This document shows, piece by piece, positions 1 through 7,472 of a stretch of 34,749 nucleotides of DNA (position 1 is its first letter; every line of letters starts with the position of its first letter). Below the pieces are notes generated by a model that was given only the letters and a program-made list of their open reading frames with translations, was not told where the DNA came from and searched no databases. The stretch spans positions 1 through 34,749 of the forward strand of contig CAYZPC010000012.1 in NCBI GenBank assembly GCA_964480705.1. Reading direction: 5' to 3'. Position numbers and translations under genes: made by a program. Source of the DNA: VGJJ01 sp964480705. GTDB taxonomy: Archaea; Iainarchaeota; Iainarchaeia; Iainarchaeales; VGJJ01.

Positions 1-188
1 GGGAAATGTCCCCCGTGGATGGAAAATCGGACCTGAAGGACTCCAAACACACGAAAGAAGGAAATGACACCGTTTTAGAAGAACGAGAAATTGACCAAGC
101 CAAATACGCCAACAACAAAGAAGCCGCGGACTCATGCCCGGTGAATGTCATCCACATTTTTGACAAAGACGGCAAAAAGATCATTTAA
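1..188 (+). CDS. Ferredoxin, C-terminal part (5' end outside window)
   Basis: The reading frame is open to the window edge and stops at 186-188. The visible C-terminus has Glu-Met after a codon ending in gg (a Trp codon would fit), then a short charged stretch, then ADSCPVNVIHIF. This is the layout of the second half of small archaeal ferredoxins, where the last Cys-Pro pair completes the iron-sulfur cluster site. The first cysteine group would lie upstream, so cluster type cannot be judged. Such proteins carry electrons in the cytoplasm. IspG and IspH further along need low-potential electrons, but a link is inference only. The ATG at position 6 is internal and should not be taken as the start. 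A T-rich run follows at about 200-208. Confidence 0.75.
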   Translation, partial: EMSPVDGKSDLKDSKHTKEGNDTVLEEREIDQAKYANNKEAADSCPVNVIHIFDKDGKKII

Positions 189-199
189 GCCGTCTTGCA

Positions 200-208
200 C
201 CTTTTTTT
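200..208 (+). terminator. Poly-T terminator after ferredoxin
   Basis: A run of T residues begins about a dozen bases after the ferredoxin stop codon. Archaeal RNA polymerase commonly terminates at such runs without a hairpin. The assignment rests on position and composition only. Confidence 0.4.
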
Positions 209-262
209 AAATATCCCCCACCCAAACATATCTGTCTTAGCCTTGACGGGTTTTGATCAAAG

Positions 263-289
263 ACTTTTGATGAAATTTTTCTCAAAAGT
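263..289. repeat. Inverted repeat just upstream of tRNA-Ala
   Basis: ACTTTTGA at 263-270 is repeated as its exact reverse complement TCAAAAGT at 282-289, with an 11-base A/T-rich spacer. It ends four bases before the tRNA and overlaps the expected promoter. It may be a regulator site or simply the promoter region. No protein is known to bind it. Confidence 0.4.
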
Positions 290-293
290 TTCT

Positions 294-365
294 GGGCAAG
301 TAGCGCAACGGTAGCGCGTCCGCTTCGCATGCGGGAGGCTGGGGGTTCGAATCCCCCCTTGTCCA
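294..365 (+). tRNA. tRNA-Ala (anticodon CGC)
   Basis: A complete 72-base cloverleaf is visible. The acceptor stem GGGCAAG pairs with CTTGTCC and contains G3-U70, the hallmark of alanine tRNA. The D stem is GCGC/GCGC. The anticodon stem TCCGC/GCGGG carries loop TTCGCAT, which gives anticodon CGC at 326-328 and reads GCG. The T stem is GGGGG/CCCCC around TTCGAAT. The discriminator is A365 and CCA is not encoded. A two-hairpin element begins two bases after the tRNA. Confidence 0.95.
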
Positions 366-366
366 T

Positions 367-419
367 CGCCCATTCCGTAGGGCGGCATCCGGTATGGGGG
401 TGTCGCGTGGCGACACCTC
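367..419 (+). repeat. tRNA-abutting two-hairpin element, copy 1
   Basis: Hairpin 1 is CGCCC (367-371), loop ATTCCGTA, GGGCG (380-384). A 12-base linker containing CCGGTA follows. Hairpin 2 runs 397-419 with a stem of about 10 bp around GTG (core GGTGTCGC/GCGACACC). The same arrangement, with loops of the form NTTYCGTN and different but self-complementary stems, abuts the other two tRNA genes of the window. It lies between this tRNA and the end of a convergent minus-strand gene, so a terminator role is possible here. That role would not explain copy 2. Confidence 0.7.
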
Positions 420-466
420 GGCTGATTTTCCCACGTTTTTTGTTAAACTAAAAAGCTGATGTTTGT

Positions 467-940
467 TTATGCACGTAAGCCCAACTTCAAACGGAACCAT
501 CTCCGCGAATACATGAGGGGGTGCTTCAAAAAGTGCCCGAGTTTTGTTTTTTCAAACGCGTGCCAGCCGACTTTCAACAAGGTTCCCCCGCCGAAAGGAA
601 CCACGGCGAGAATATTCAACCAATTTTTTTTAATAAAATTAATTTTGTTCCGCGCAATGAGAATAAGCAAGAGCATCTCCGAGATGAGAATAACTTCCGC
701 GCTCTCCACCGCGACTTCTAACACGTGTTCGGTTTGTTCATCCACATGAATGTAGGGGTGCCCCAAATAGGCTTCCGCGACAAAAAAAACACATGCGAGG
801 GTAATGAGTTCCCAGAGAACAAAGATTGGTGAATGAGGCGAGTGGCCCTTTTTGGGGTGTGTATGCGCTGGTTTTTTTTTAGAGGGTTGGTGGCGAATAA
901 ACGCGTGCAGGGCATCGTGTTTCATGGGTGTACGCGGCAT
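467..940 (-). CDS. Membrane protein resembling an ion-channel voltage-sensor domain
   Basis: A 157-residue protein. A basic, His-rich tail (residues 1-37) is followed by hydrophobic segments at about 38-58, 76-97 and 108-123. The stretch at about 97-116 (ARNKINFIKKNWLNILAVVP) resembles the S2-S3 region of voltage-gated cation channels, where an Asn-Trp-Leu-x-x-Leu motif precedes a helix. No pore helix or selectivity-filter motif is present, so it would be a sensor-like module or a truncated relative and not a working channel alone. The start is supported by a TATA-like box at 961-970 placed about 26 bases before the ATG, giving a leaderless transcript. It diverges from the HerA-type gene. Confidence 0.6.
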   Translation of the reverse strand: MPRTPMKHDALHAFIRHQPSKKKPAHTHPKKGHSPHSPIFVLWELITLACVFFVAEAYLGHPYIHVDEQTEHVLEVAVESAEVILISEMLLLILIARNKINFIKKNWLNILAVVPFGGGTLLKVGWHAFEKTKLGHFLKHPLMYSRRWFRLKLGLRA

Positions 941-998
941 GGTGGTTGAAATGAGCCGGCGTTTTTATGCTTCTCCTATTCGGGGAGTGTTGGATAGG

Positions 999-1006
999 AT
1001 TAAAAG
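999..1006 (+). promoter_or_regulatory. TATA-like box for the HerA-type ATPase gene
   Basis: ATTAAAAG is centred about 26 bases before the ATG at 1028, the normal archaeal TATA-to-start distance. Transcription would begin at or next to the start codon, which supports both that start and a leaderless mRNA. Confidence 0.5.
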
Positions 1007-1027
1007 CCTAAAAAGGTTGAATGAAGC

Positions 1028-3940
1028 ATGGCAGACCCTGAAAAAAAGCCCCGCGTGCACGTGGTGAAAGGACACAAGGACCCGTTTGAGAGCATCCTGG
1101 AAGGGGATGAACAAACTCGTGTGAAGGCAGGCGCCAAAGACTCTCAACTCGAGGAAGAGGATGATGCACATCTCGCGGATGACTATGATGATATTCCCCC
1201 CGTGGACGATGAACACCCTTCCGAGGAAGAGGAAAATCAAGAGGATGAAAATCATTCTGGAGGGGAAAAACCTCCCGTGGATGAGGATGCGCATGGAATG
1301 GAAGTAGAAGATTTGCTGTTTGAGCATGGCACGCAGGAAGAAGGCATTCACACCGCGGACAACCAATTGCACGAAGAACCCGAAATGGAATTAGCAGACC
1401 CCCAAAAAAATACGCGCCCGATTGATGCAACGCGGAGGGATGCGATTAAAGAAAAACTCATCCTCAAGTCACGCGGACACGGGGTGGAAGACGCATCTGC
1501 CGTGATGAAGCTTGAATTATTAGAAGATGAAAAAAAGAAAGCCATTTTCATTGGAGGAAAACGCAGTGTCATGCAAAAGTCTGGATTGGATGGTGCACTG
1601 TATGTGGGTCGCGTGCAAGATGACGACCGATTTCGCACGCACAAATTGTACGTGGATTCACTCAACCCGCATGTTATCTTCACATGCGGTTCTCGCGGAA
1701 GCGGAAAATCCTATTTGTTAGGTGTGCTCGCGGAAGAATTAGCATTGCACAACAAAAACGTAGGCGCAGTGGTGGTGGACCCGGTTGGAGTATTCTGGTC
1801 GATGAAATATCCCAACAAAGAAGAGAAAGAAGTGAAGGAACTTCCAAACTATGAACTTCTCCCGCAAGGATTGGAAAACATGCGCGTGTTTATTCCGGAA
1901 GGAATGAAGAGCGAGACACCCAAATCAACGTATGATGCGTTATTTTCAATTCCCCCCGCTCTTTTGACGAGCGAAGATTGGTGTTTGACATTTGGAATTG
2001 AACGATTTTCTCCGACGGGATTATTGCTGGAAAAAGCATTAAAGAAATTAGAAAAAGGATACCGCAACACGAATGGAGAAACCATCAAAGGGAGAAAAGA
2101 CACGTACACGCTCAACGAACTCATCGCGTGCTTAGAAACCGATTCAGAATTGAATTCAAAAGAAAAAGGATACAAAACAGATAGTGTCCGTGCGTTAGTG
2201 TCGCGATTTGAAGCCGCGAAAGGATGGGGAATTTTCTCAGATAAGGGAACATCTCTGAGTGAAATATCCAAAGCAGGACAACTGACGGTTATTGACACGA
2301 GCTTTTTGGACGACACGGTGACTGCACTCGTCATAGGAATTTTGGCACGCAGACTACTCGCGGCGCGAAAAATCCAAACACGAAAAGAAGCCGCGAGCGA
2401 ACCCATGGAGAAATCCGTGGAGAGTTTAATGGAAAATGAAATCCCCCCCACGTGGTTGTTTATTGATGAAGCCCACACGCTCATACCCGGGGGAAATGTT
2501 TCCACGCCTGCCACGACTGCCATTGTGGAATATGTGAAGCAAGGACGCCGACCCGGATGCTCGCTCGTGTTTGCGACGCAGCAACCATCTGCGATTGACA
2601 CGCGTGTTTTGAGTCAGTTGGATATTATTCTCTCGCACAAACTCATTTTTGATGATGATATCAAAGCCGTGACCAAACGCACTCCCACTATCATTCCCAT
2701 GAAATACAAACATCCTCATTTTTTGAAAACGCTTCCGGTAGGAACAGCATTAGTGGGCGATCGTCGAGAAGAAACCAACCGCGCATTTGTGCTCAAAATT
2801 AGGCCGCGCATGTCACAGCACGAGGGACGCGATGCCGAAACGGGAGAGCGAAAAAAATCCTTGAGCGAAAAAGAAGCACGCATGCTGTGCGTGAGTTTGC
2901 TCATGGCACAATTGGAAAAAGAAGGAATGCTCGACAAATCTGCCATCGAAAAAGTAGTGGGAATGCTGAATCAAAAATATGGGCAGCAAATGCTCTTGTC
3001 CAGTGTGCTAGATGAGATGGAAGCACGCGGCGCACGCATTGACCCTAAAACAGAAGCCGTAAAATCCCCCACCTATGTGGAAATGGTTCCCAAGAAAGAG
3101 AAAGAGAAGAACGCTCAACAATTGCCCGAAGCCGAAATGGCCGCAGTGCAAAAGGTGGAGAACCTCGCCAAACTCGTGGAAATGCCATCCGAGGAAGAAG
3201 ACACGGACTTGTCCGCGTTCCCTGTTCCATTTTCCCGCGAAGAAATTGTGGAGCGGTTTTTGCGCGCGAGCAAGAAAACATTATTCGGAGTTGGAAAACC
3301 CGTGGAACAATTGCGCGAAGTCAATCTGAACTATATTCCTGTGTGGAAAGTGCAGTATAGGCAATTCACGGGAAAAACATCATACGTGATTCGAGAATGT
3401 TTCATTGACGCGGAGAAAGGAGAATTTTTGCACTTTTTGAAAAACCAATTTGTGACATCATCTGGATTGCGTTCCCTGGCTGGGCTCTCACCAAGTGATC
3501 AAGCGGTGCTGCGCATGCTCCGAATGGGAGGACAAACCATTCCCAATTTGCTCAAGAAAACGGGTTTAGATGAGAAGACGGTGAAGCGTTCGCTCGTGAA
3601 ACTGGTTGACCGGCAAATGGCGCGCGTAATGAATGAAAATACCTTCCCCACGTTCGTGATGGCAAAAGACATTGATATTCCATTCAGCGGAAATGAGAAA
3701 GAATTATCCTCGCTTCAGGCGCTCAAACTTGTTCACGTGTCAAACATAGTGAAATCCATTCCCACATTCACGGAGGAACAGATTCACACCCTCTTAACGA
3801 GCTTGTGGCCGAATGTGACGGTGAATAGTGTAAAAGAAATTTATCGACCGCTGTTTGAAGGAACCCTTGTGAATACAAAAACGGGCGAACACCGCGTGCT
3901 GCGATTAGACGGATATACGGGAATGATTTTCACGGAATAA
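1028..3940 (+). CDS. HerA/FtsK-superfamily (DUF87-type) ATPase
   Basis: A 970-residue ATPase. Residues 30-125 are very acidic and probably disordered. The RecA-like core has Walker A GSRGSGKS at 221-228 and Walker B WLFIDEAH at 476-483. It is followed by a GRRPG element and the FATQQPSAID strand typical of HerA-like hexameric DNA translocases. A conserved C-terminal patch lies at about 770-805. A winged-helix-like segment lies at about 823-870, followed by a further domain. HerA normally works with NurA nuclease in DNA end resection together with Mre11-Rad50. No NurA is nearby, and the tail is longer than in HerA itself, so a distinct DUF87 subfamily is likely. The start fits a leaderless transcript. 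Confidence 0.75.
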   Translation: MADPEKKPRVHVVKGHKDPFESILEGDEQTRVKAGAKDSQLEEEDDAHLADDYDDIPPVDDEHPSEEEENQEDENHSGGEKPPVDEDAHGMEVEDLLFEHGTQEEGIHTADNQLHEEPEMELADPQKNTRPIDATRRDAIKEKLILKSRGHGVEDASAVMKLELLEDEKKKAIFIGGKRSVMQKSGLDGALYVGRVQDDDRFRTHKLYVDSLNPHVIFTCGSRGSGKSYLLGVLAEELALHNKNVGAVVVDPVGVFWSMKYPNKEEKEVKELPNYELLPQGLENMRVFIPEGMKSETPKSTYDALFSIPPALLTSEDWCLTFGIERFSPTGLLLEKALKKLEKGYRNTNGETIKGRKDTYTLNELIACLETDSELNSKEKGYKTDSVRALVSRFEAAKGWGIFSDKGTSLSEISKAGQLTVIDTSFLDDTVTALVIGILARRLLAARKIQTRKEAASEPMEKSVESLMENEIPPTWLFIDEAHTLIPGGNVSTPATTAIVEYVKQGRRPGCSLVFATQQPSAIDTRVLSQLDIILSHKLIFDDDIKAVTKRTPTIIPMKYKHPHFLKTLPVGTALVGDRREETNRAFVLKIRPRMSQHEGRDAETGERKKSLSEKEARMLCVSLLMAQLEKEGMLDKSAIEKVVGMLNQKYGQQMLLSSVLDEMEARGARIDPKTEAVKSPTYVEMVPKKEKEKNAQQLPEAEMAAVQKVENLAKLVEMPSEEEDTDLSAFPVPFSREEIVERFLRASKKTLFGVGKPVEQLREVNLNYIPVWKVQYRQFTGKTSYVIRECFIDAEKGEFLHFLKNQFVTSSGLRSLAGLSPSDQAVLRMLRMGGQTIPNLLKKTGLDEKTVKRSLVKLVDRQMARVMNENTFPTFVMAKDIDIPFSGNEKELSSLQALKLVHVSNIVKSIPTFTEEQIHTLLTSLWPNVTVNSVKEIYRPLFEGTLVNTKTGEHRVLRLDGYTGMIFTE

Positions 3941-4021
3941 AATACCCAGGAAAAAACCCGTGCAATACCAAATGAATAAGTTATGGAAAATGCTTTGATG
4001 AAATTCGATTAGCGATTACAT

Positions 4022-4339
4022 ATGATGCGAAAAAAATACTACCAAGGAAGACTCTGCGAATCCAACGTCTCGTATGAATATTTTTGCCACCCCAACTTGA
4101 AACTTAAACTCTCAACGTTGGGAAACCAGCTCGCGGATGAGGGGGTGCAATTTGACATCAAAACAGCATTTGTTTTAGTTTTTCATTTAGGGGGAATTCG
4201 AATCAGCATGTATCCTTCGGGGAGAATGCTGTTCAAAAATTTGAATGTGGAAAAAGATGCCAAAAAATTGTTTCAAAAACTTTTGACGATTTTGGAAAAA
4301 TGCCCCGCGTTTTCAGAAGCGGAAGAAGTTCGTTTGTGA
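4022..4339 (+). CDS. Small protein, possibly TBP-like half-fold
   Basis: A 105-residue protein with no signal peptide or membrane segment. Its C-terminal half (about residues 57-95) reads as two beta strands, a PSGRM turn and a helix. This is the strand-turn-strand-helix order of one TATA-binding-protein repeat (compare the IFPSGK-type motif in archaeal TBP). A full TBP has two such repeats and about 180 residues, so at most this is a half. The resemblance is by eye and could be coincidence. Two ATG codons are adjacent (4022 and 4025) and I took the first. It lies between the HerA-type gene and a small membrane protein. Confidence 0.5.
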   Translation: MMRKKYYQGRLCESNVSYEYFCHPNLKLKLSTLGNQLADEGVQFDIKTAFVLVFHLGGIRISMYPSGRMLFKNLNVEKDAKKLFQKLLTILEKCPAFSEAEEVRL

Positions 4340-4384
4340 GGAGAGGGGAAAACGTTTATTAACGCCAAAACGGCGAGTGCTTGC

Positions 4385-4708
4385 ATGAGTATCAAGCGCA
4401 TTGAGATATCGCACGTCGACCCGCTCATGCTGGGAAAAGTCAACGCGATATTTGGATTTGTCATGGGATTGTTGATGGGCGTGCTTACGCTGGTGTCCTC
4501 CGGTCTTTTGGCGGGATATTTGCAAACCCTTTCAGGAACGCCTATCGAAATTATTGAACGCACCCAGCAGTTTGGCCTCATTGGATTGTTGTTCTTTTTG
4601 TTTTTAGGAATCGTCACCGGATTTATCTCCGGAGCACTTGCGGCCGTGGTGTACAATGCCGTGGCAAAAATGGTGGGCGGGTTGAAAGTAGAAGTAAACG
4701 AAGAATAA
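4385..4708 (+). CDS. Small two-helix membrane protein (DUF3566-like)
   Basis: A 107-residue protein with two long hydrophobic segments, at about 20-46 and 62-92. The second ends in a glycine- and alanine-rich helix, then VVYNAVAKMVGGLKVEV. The pattern of two membrane helices followed by a YN-xx-AK-xx-GG-xx-V-E tail resembles DUF3566-type small membrane proteins found in archaea and bacteria, whose function is unknown to me. A TATA-like box TTTATTAAC at 4354-4362 is centred about 27 bases before the ATG, so the mRNA is probably leaderless and the start well supported. Confidence 0.65.
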   Translation: MSIKRIEISHVDPLMLGKVNAIFGFVMGLLMGVLTLVSSGLLAGYLQTLSGTPIEIIERTQQFGLIGLLFFLFLGIVTGFISGALAAVVYNAVAKMVGGLKVEVNEE

Positions 4709-4780
4709 TTTAACGCATAATTTAGGACAGTTGACTTTTTTTGCTCAAAGTATGAATTGAATTCCGGGTTGAGCCGGCGA

Positions 4781-4863
4781 CGGAGAGAGTGGGAGTCGAA
4801 CCCACGCATCCTTGCGGATCCGGTTTTCGAGACCGGTGCATTTGACCACTCTGCCATCTCTCC
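4781..4863 (-). tRNA. tRNA-Ser (anticodon CGA)
   Basis: Reading the minus strand gives an 83-base class II tRNA. The acceptor GGAGAGA pairs with TCTCTCC and the discriminator is G (4781). The anticodon stem CCGGT/ACCGG carries loop CTCGAAA, so the anticodon is CGA and reads UCG. A long variable arm (ATCCGCAAGGAT) and T arm GTGGG-TTCGACT-CCCAC complete it. The long variable arm and G73 are serine identity features. CCA is not encoded. The plus-strand reading frame through it is not coding. Confidence 0.95.
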
Positions 4864-4865
4864 AG

Positions 4866-4921
4866 CGCCGTTTTCGTCCGGCGGTACCGACGGACTACAT
4901 GAGGTATCTGCGAGATACCTC
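4866..4921 (+). repeat. tRNA-abutting two-hairpin element, copy 2
   Basis: Hairpin 1 is CGCCG (4866-4870), loop TTTTCGTC, CGGCG (4879-4883). The 17-base linker contains CCGACGGACTACAT. Hairpin 2 is GAGGTATCT (4901-4909), GCG, AGATACCTC (4913-4921), a perfect 9-bp stem. Here the element lies on the 5' side of a minus-strand tRNA, so it would be in the tRNA leader. Hairpin 1 is still the part nearest the tRNA, as in copies 1 and 3. Confidence 0.7.
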
Positions 4922-4984
4922 AATAGGCTAAACTTACTAATTCCGGGGAAGAATCCATTTAAACACGAATGGAATGGTGTTTTC

Positions 4985-6214
4985 ATGCCCAAAAACCCTT
5001 CCTCGCGCGGACCTAATGAGCCGCGGCGCACGCGACCTAAACTTGCGTTCAGACCACGCGAACCGGGTTCCGACATGCCCTATCGAAGGGGAGAACTTAT
5101 TCGCGCGCGACCCGCGGTGTCCACCACGCTGAGGGGAATTGGTGTTAGTATTTCTCCCGTTGGGAAAATTGAATGGCCGCGCTACAAAACGATTCGGCAT
5201 GAGCTCGGGGAAATTGTGCAAGATGGCACAGCCACCATTTGGGGTTTTTCAACGCTCGAACGACAGCGAAAACATGTTTCTCAAAATGTTGCAAAAGAAT
5301 ACTTATCTATGGAAACGCTTGCCGAGCGTGTGCGAACTATGCACAATTTATTCTTGACTCGTTCACTCCCAACTGGTGCGGCGCGGCAAAAATTAGTACA
5401 CATGCTCAACGAAATGGCTAGAGGGATGGGGAAAGCCCTGCGAAAAGAATCCAAGAAAGATGCGCAAGCAAAATTAGTGCGCGCGGCAGAACTTGCTGAG
5501 GAAGGAAATGGTCCGGCATTTGTCAACCAATTATGGGGCGTGTTTAATGATTTAGGCATTCGTTTGAGCGGGCTTAACCGGCAGCGACCACGCATTGTGC
5601 GTGATGTGCGTTTGGCGGTGGCAAAAAGCAAGGAACACCGACAACTAGGCGTTGAACGAATTGAAGAAACAGAACACCTTATTCGAGAGTTGGCGCGCGG
5701 GACTATTTCACGCGCGGATAGAGAAAAACTTTCTCGCGCATTTGAATCGCGGGCGAAGAATTATTCCATGTTAGAAAAAAAGACTCCCACTCCTGAGGGA
5801 AAAGCCCTGGCAGAATTATACCATCGTGCCAGTGAACAATTATTGACCAGCGAAAGAGCTGCTGGAATTACCCTGCGAAGCATGCGCCAGTGGATATACG
5901 TCCGCTACGCGCGAAACTTTATTGTGAAAGCACACGTGTTGCGCGAAATGAAAGAGTGGCCCATTGCAAAGAGACACCAAATTATCACGCAGCAACTCAA
6001 ACTCGTGGAAGACAACATGGAATATTGGACCCTCAGTCCGGGAAGAGCATTCTGGTTAGCACCCTGGTTGAAAGCCGTGTCGGATTCGATGGCGCATGAT
6101 ACTACATTGAGGGGAATGCAAAAAACAATCGCCCTCGCGTCTGGTGATGCGAGCAATGGAAACTTCTCTGCTGCACAGATCAAAATTCAAACCGCGCTGC
6201 AAGCAACGGAATAA
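4985..6214 (+). CDS. Helical protein of unknown function
   Basis: I do not recognise this 409-residue protein. The first 60 residues are rich in Arg and Pro and probably disordered. The rest is charged and predicted mostly helical by composition, with no membrane segment, signal peptide or catalytic motif that I can identify. The frame stays open upstream to 4757, but that part lies over a tRNA on the other strand and a hairpin element. A TATA-like box CATTTAAAC (about 4956-4964) is centred about 24 bases before the ATG at 4985, so I place a leaderless start there. A second in-frame Met lies about 30 residues in. Confidence 0.65.
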   Translation: MPKNPSSRGPNEPRRTRPKLAFRPREPGSDMPYRRGELIRARPAVSTTLRGIGVSISPVGKIEWPRYKTIRHELGEIVQDGTATIWGFSTLERQRKHVSQNVAKEYLSMETLAERVRTMHNLFLTRSLPTGAARQKLVHMLNEMARGMGKALRKESKKDAQAKLVRAAELAEEGNGPAFVNQLWGVFNDLGIRLSGLNRQRPRIVRDVRLAVAKSKEHRQLGVERIEETEHLIRELARGTISRADREKLSRAFESRAKNYSMLEKKTPTPEGKALAELYHRASEQLLTSERAAGITLRSMRQWIYVRYARNFIVKAHVLREMKEWPIAKRHQIITQQLKLVEDNMEYWTLSPGRAFWLAPWLKAVSDSMAHDTTLRGMQKTIALASGDASNGNFSAAQIKIQTALQATE

Positions 6215-6239
6215 TTTCATCTCTCGCTTAAACTAAAAA

Positions 6240-7262
6240 TTATTCATTTTTTTCTAAATCGTTTTCAGCGCTTTCTACATCGCTTGCTTCGCGCAGGGGC
6301 AACTCTGGCAAGGGAAATGCGGGCACGCCCACTTCAGCGGAAGCGGTTGATACTTCGGCAGCAGGATTGATGGGTTTGTGCGCGTGCGGATGAGGCAAAC
6401 CGGGTTTGGGGAGCGAGATGAATGCTTCTTCGTTCATGCGGGGAATGCCCATTTTTTCCAGCACTTGCGACGGTCCGCGGATGCTCACTTTATCCTGCGC
6501 AAAATCAAGGGTGAGAAAACCCATGTACACGCGCAAGTTTTCCAAATCATTTTGACTCGAGAAGCGCGTGGTGAGTTCGCTCAAATGCTTCGAGTGAACG
6601 ACTGCACGTGTTCCGCGCGGAGCCGGAGACAATCCTTCTAAGAGGGAATGATTGGTCTGCTGGGAAAAATCCACATTAGGGTGTTCGATTTGAATTTCGT
6701 CCGCGGAAGATGCTTCAATCAGTTTTTCAGCGTGCGTAGAAAGATGGTGCGTGGGCTGAATCATTTCACTCGGAAAGTTTAGTTCGCGCAACGATTGCAG
6801 CTGATTGGAAAGCGTTTTCTCCAAATATTCCAAGTGCTTAATGTTTTGCTTCACTCCCTCATGGACTTTCAAAACGTCATCCACGGAAAAATTCACGGAT
6901 GCACGAGCGTTATCAAACAAGCGCGGGTCGCTTTTTCCGCGCTCGAGGAGAACAGACAAGTGCTGCACAAGTGGATCCGGGTTGCTGGCCACCGAGCGAA
7001 TGTTCATGAGCTGATTGAGTTTCAACACGAGTTTATCGTGCATTTTTACTTTCAACGAAGCAGAACCTTTGTCCGTCAAAAAGAGCTGGTGGTTTTGCTT
7101 GGCAACCATTCCAAATGAAACCGCATCCTTTAGCACGCGCGAAAGGGCCGCGCGGGCGGAATTAAGATTAGCATAATTGGGCGCAATCTTGGACAATAAT
7201 GCCTGGTAATCAATTCCTGGATTTTGAGAGACTATTAACAAAATACTCGTTTTGGACGTCAT
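6240..7262 (-). CDS. Winged-helix-like N-terminal domain protein, function unknown
   Basis: A 340-residue soluble protein. The first 75 residues fit a winged helix: a helix, a second helix with YQALLSKIAPNY, a recognition-like helix rich in Ala and Arg, then a hydrophobic wing and LTDKG. The middle (about 75-200) is helical with coiled-coil character. The last 70 residues are rich in Pro, Ala and Glu and probably disordered. It could bind DNA as a regulator or structural protein, but no family is recognised. A box AATAAAAAAG (about 7288-7297) lies about 26 bases before the ATG, fitting a leaderless start. It faces the preceding plus-strand gene tail to tail. Confidence 0.6.
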   Translation of the reverse strand: MTSKTSILLIVSQNPGIDYQALLSKIAPNYANLNSARAALSRVLKDAVSFGMVAKQNHQLFLTDKGSASLKVKMHDKLVLKLNQLMNIRSVASNPDPLVQHLSVLLERGKSDPRLFDNARASVNFSVDDVLKVHEGVKQNIKHLEYLEKTLSNQLQSLRELNFPSEMIQPTHHLSTHAEKLIEASSADEIQIEHPNVDFSQQTNHSLLEGLSPAPRGTRAVVHSKHLSELTTRFSSQNDLENLRVYMGFLTLDFAQDKVSIRGPSQVLEKMGIPRMNEEAFISLPKPGLPHPHAHKPINPAAEVSTASAEVGVPAFPLPELPLREASDVESAENDLEKNE

Positions 7263-7370
7263 GCGTTAAGCATGCGTTTGGGGAATAAAAAAGCGCCGTT
7301 TTGATGGACGGGTGAATTTGAATAAAAAATAAAGGACGGTCCCCGCGCGGCAAGGACCTAAATTAGACAA

Positions 7371-7451
7371 TTATGCGCCCATGTCGTACCAACCTTTTGC
7401 GAACCAAGCAAACAATTTGTTTGCTGGCATGATAAACCATCGGTTTACCAT
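7371..7451 (-). CDS. Possible 26-residue mini-protein downstream of eL42
   Basis: An ATG at 7449-7451 opens a frame of 26 residues ending WYDMGA and TAA. The last four codons (ATG GGC GCA TAA) are identical to the end of the eL42 gene about 100 bases upstream. The peptide is amphipathic with five aromatic residues. Two short perfect hairpins lie inside the frame (7407-7425 and 7433-7447). This could be a real short gene, a decayed duplicate of the eL42 end, or chance. No ribosome-binding site is obvious. Confidence 0.25.
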   Translation of the reverse strand: MVNRWFIMPANKLFAWFAKGWYDMGA

Positions 7452-7472
7452 GAGGGTTGATCAAAAGCCTAT

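Noticed and set aside
366..420. Simple terminator explanation for the tRNA-flanking hairpins
   Set aside because: It fits copies 1 and 3 but not copy 2, which lies at the 5' side of its tRNA. The shared loop sequence is also not needed for termination.
1849..2601. Minus-strand open frame of 250 codons inside the HerA-type gene
   Set aside because: Antisense shadow of a gene with clear ATPase motifs; no promoter and a low-complexity product.
4757..4984. N-terminal extension of the unknown protein gene at 4985-6214
   Set aside because: It reads through the complement of tRNA-Ser(CGA) and the hairpin element. The promoter and leaderless ATG at 4985 fit better.
4273..5076. Minus-strand open frame of 267 codons
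   Set aside because: It covers a tRNA, a hairpin element and the antisense of two plus-strand genes, and its product has no sensible fold.
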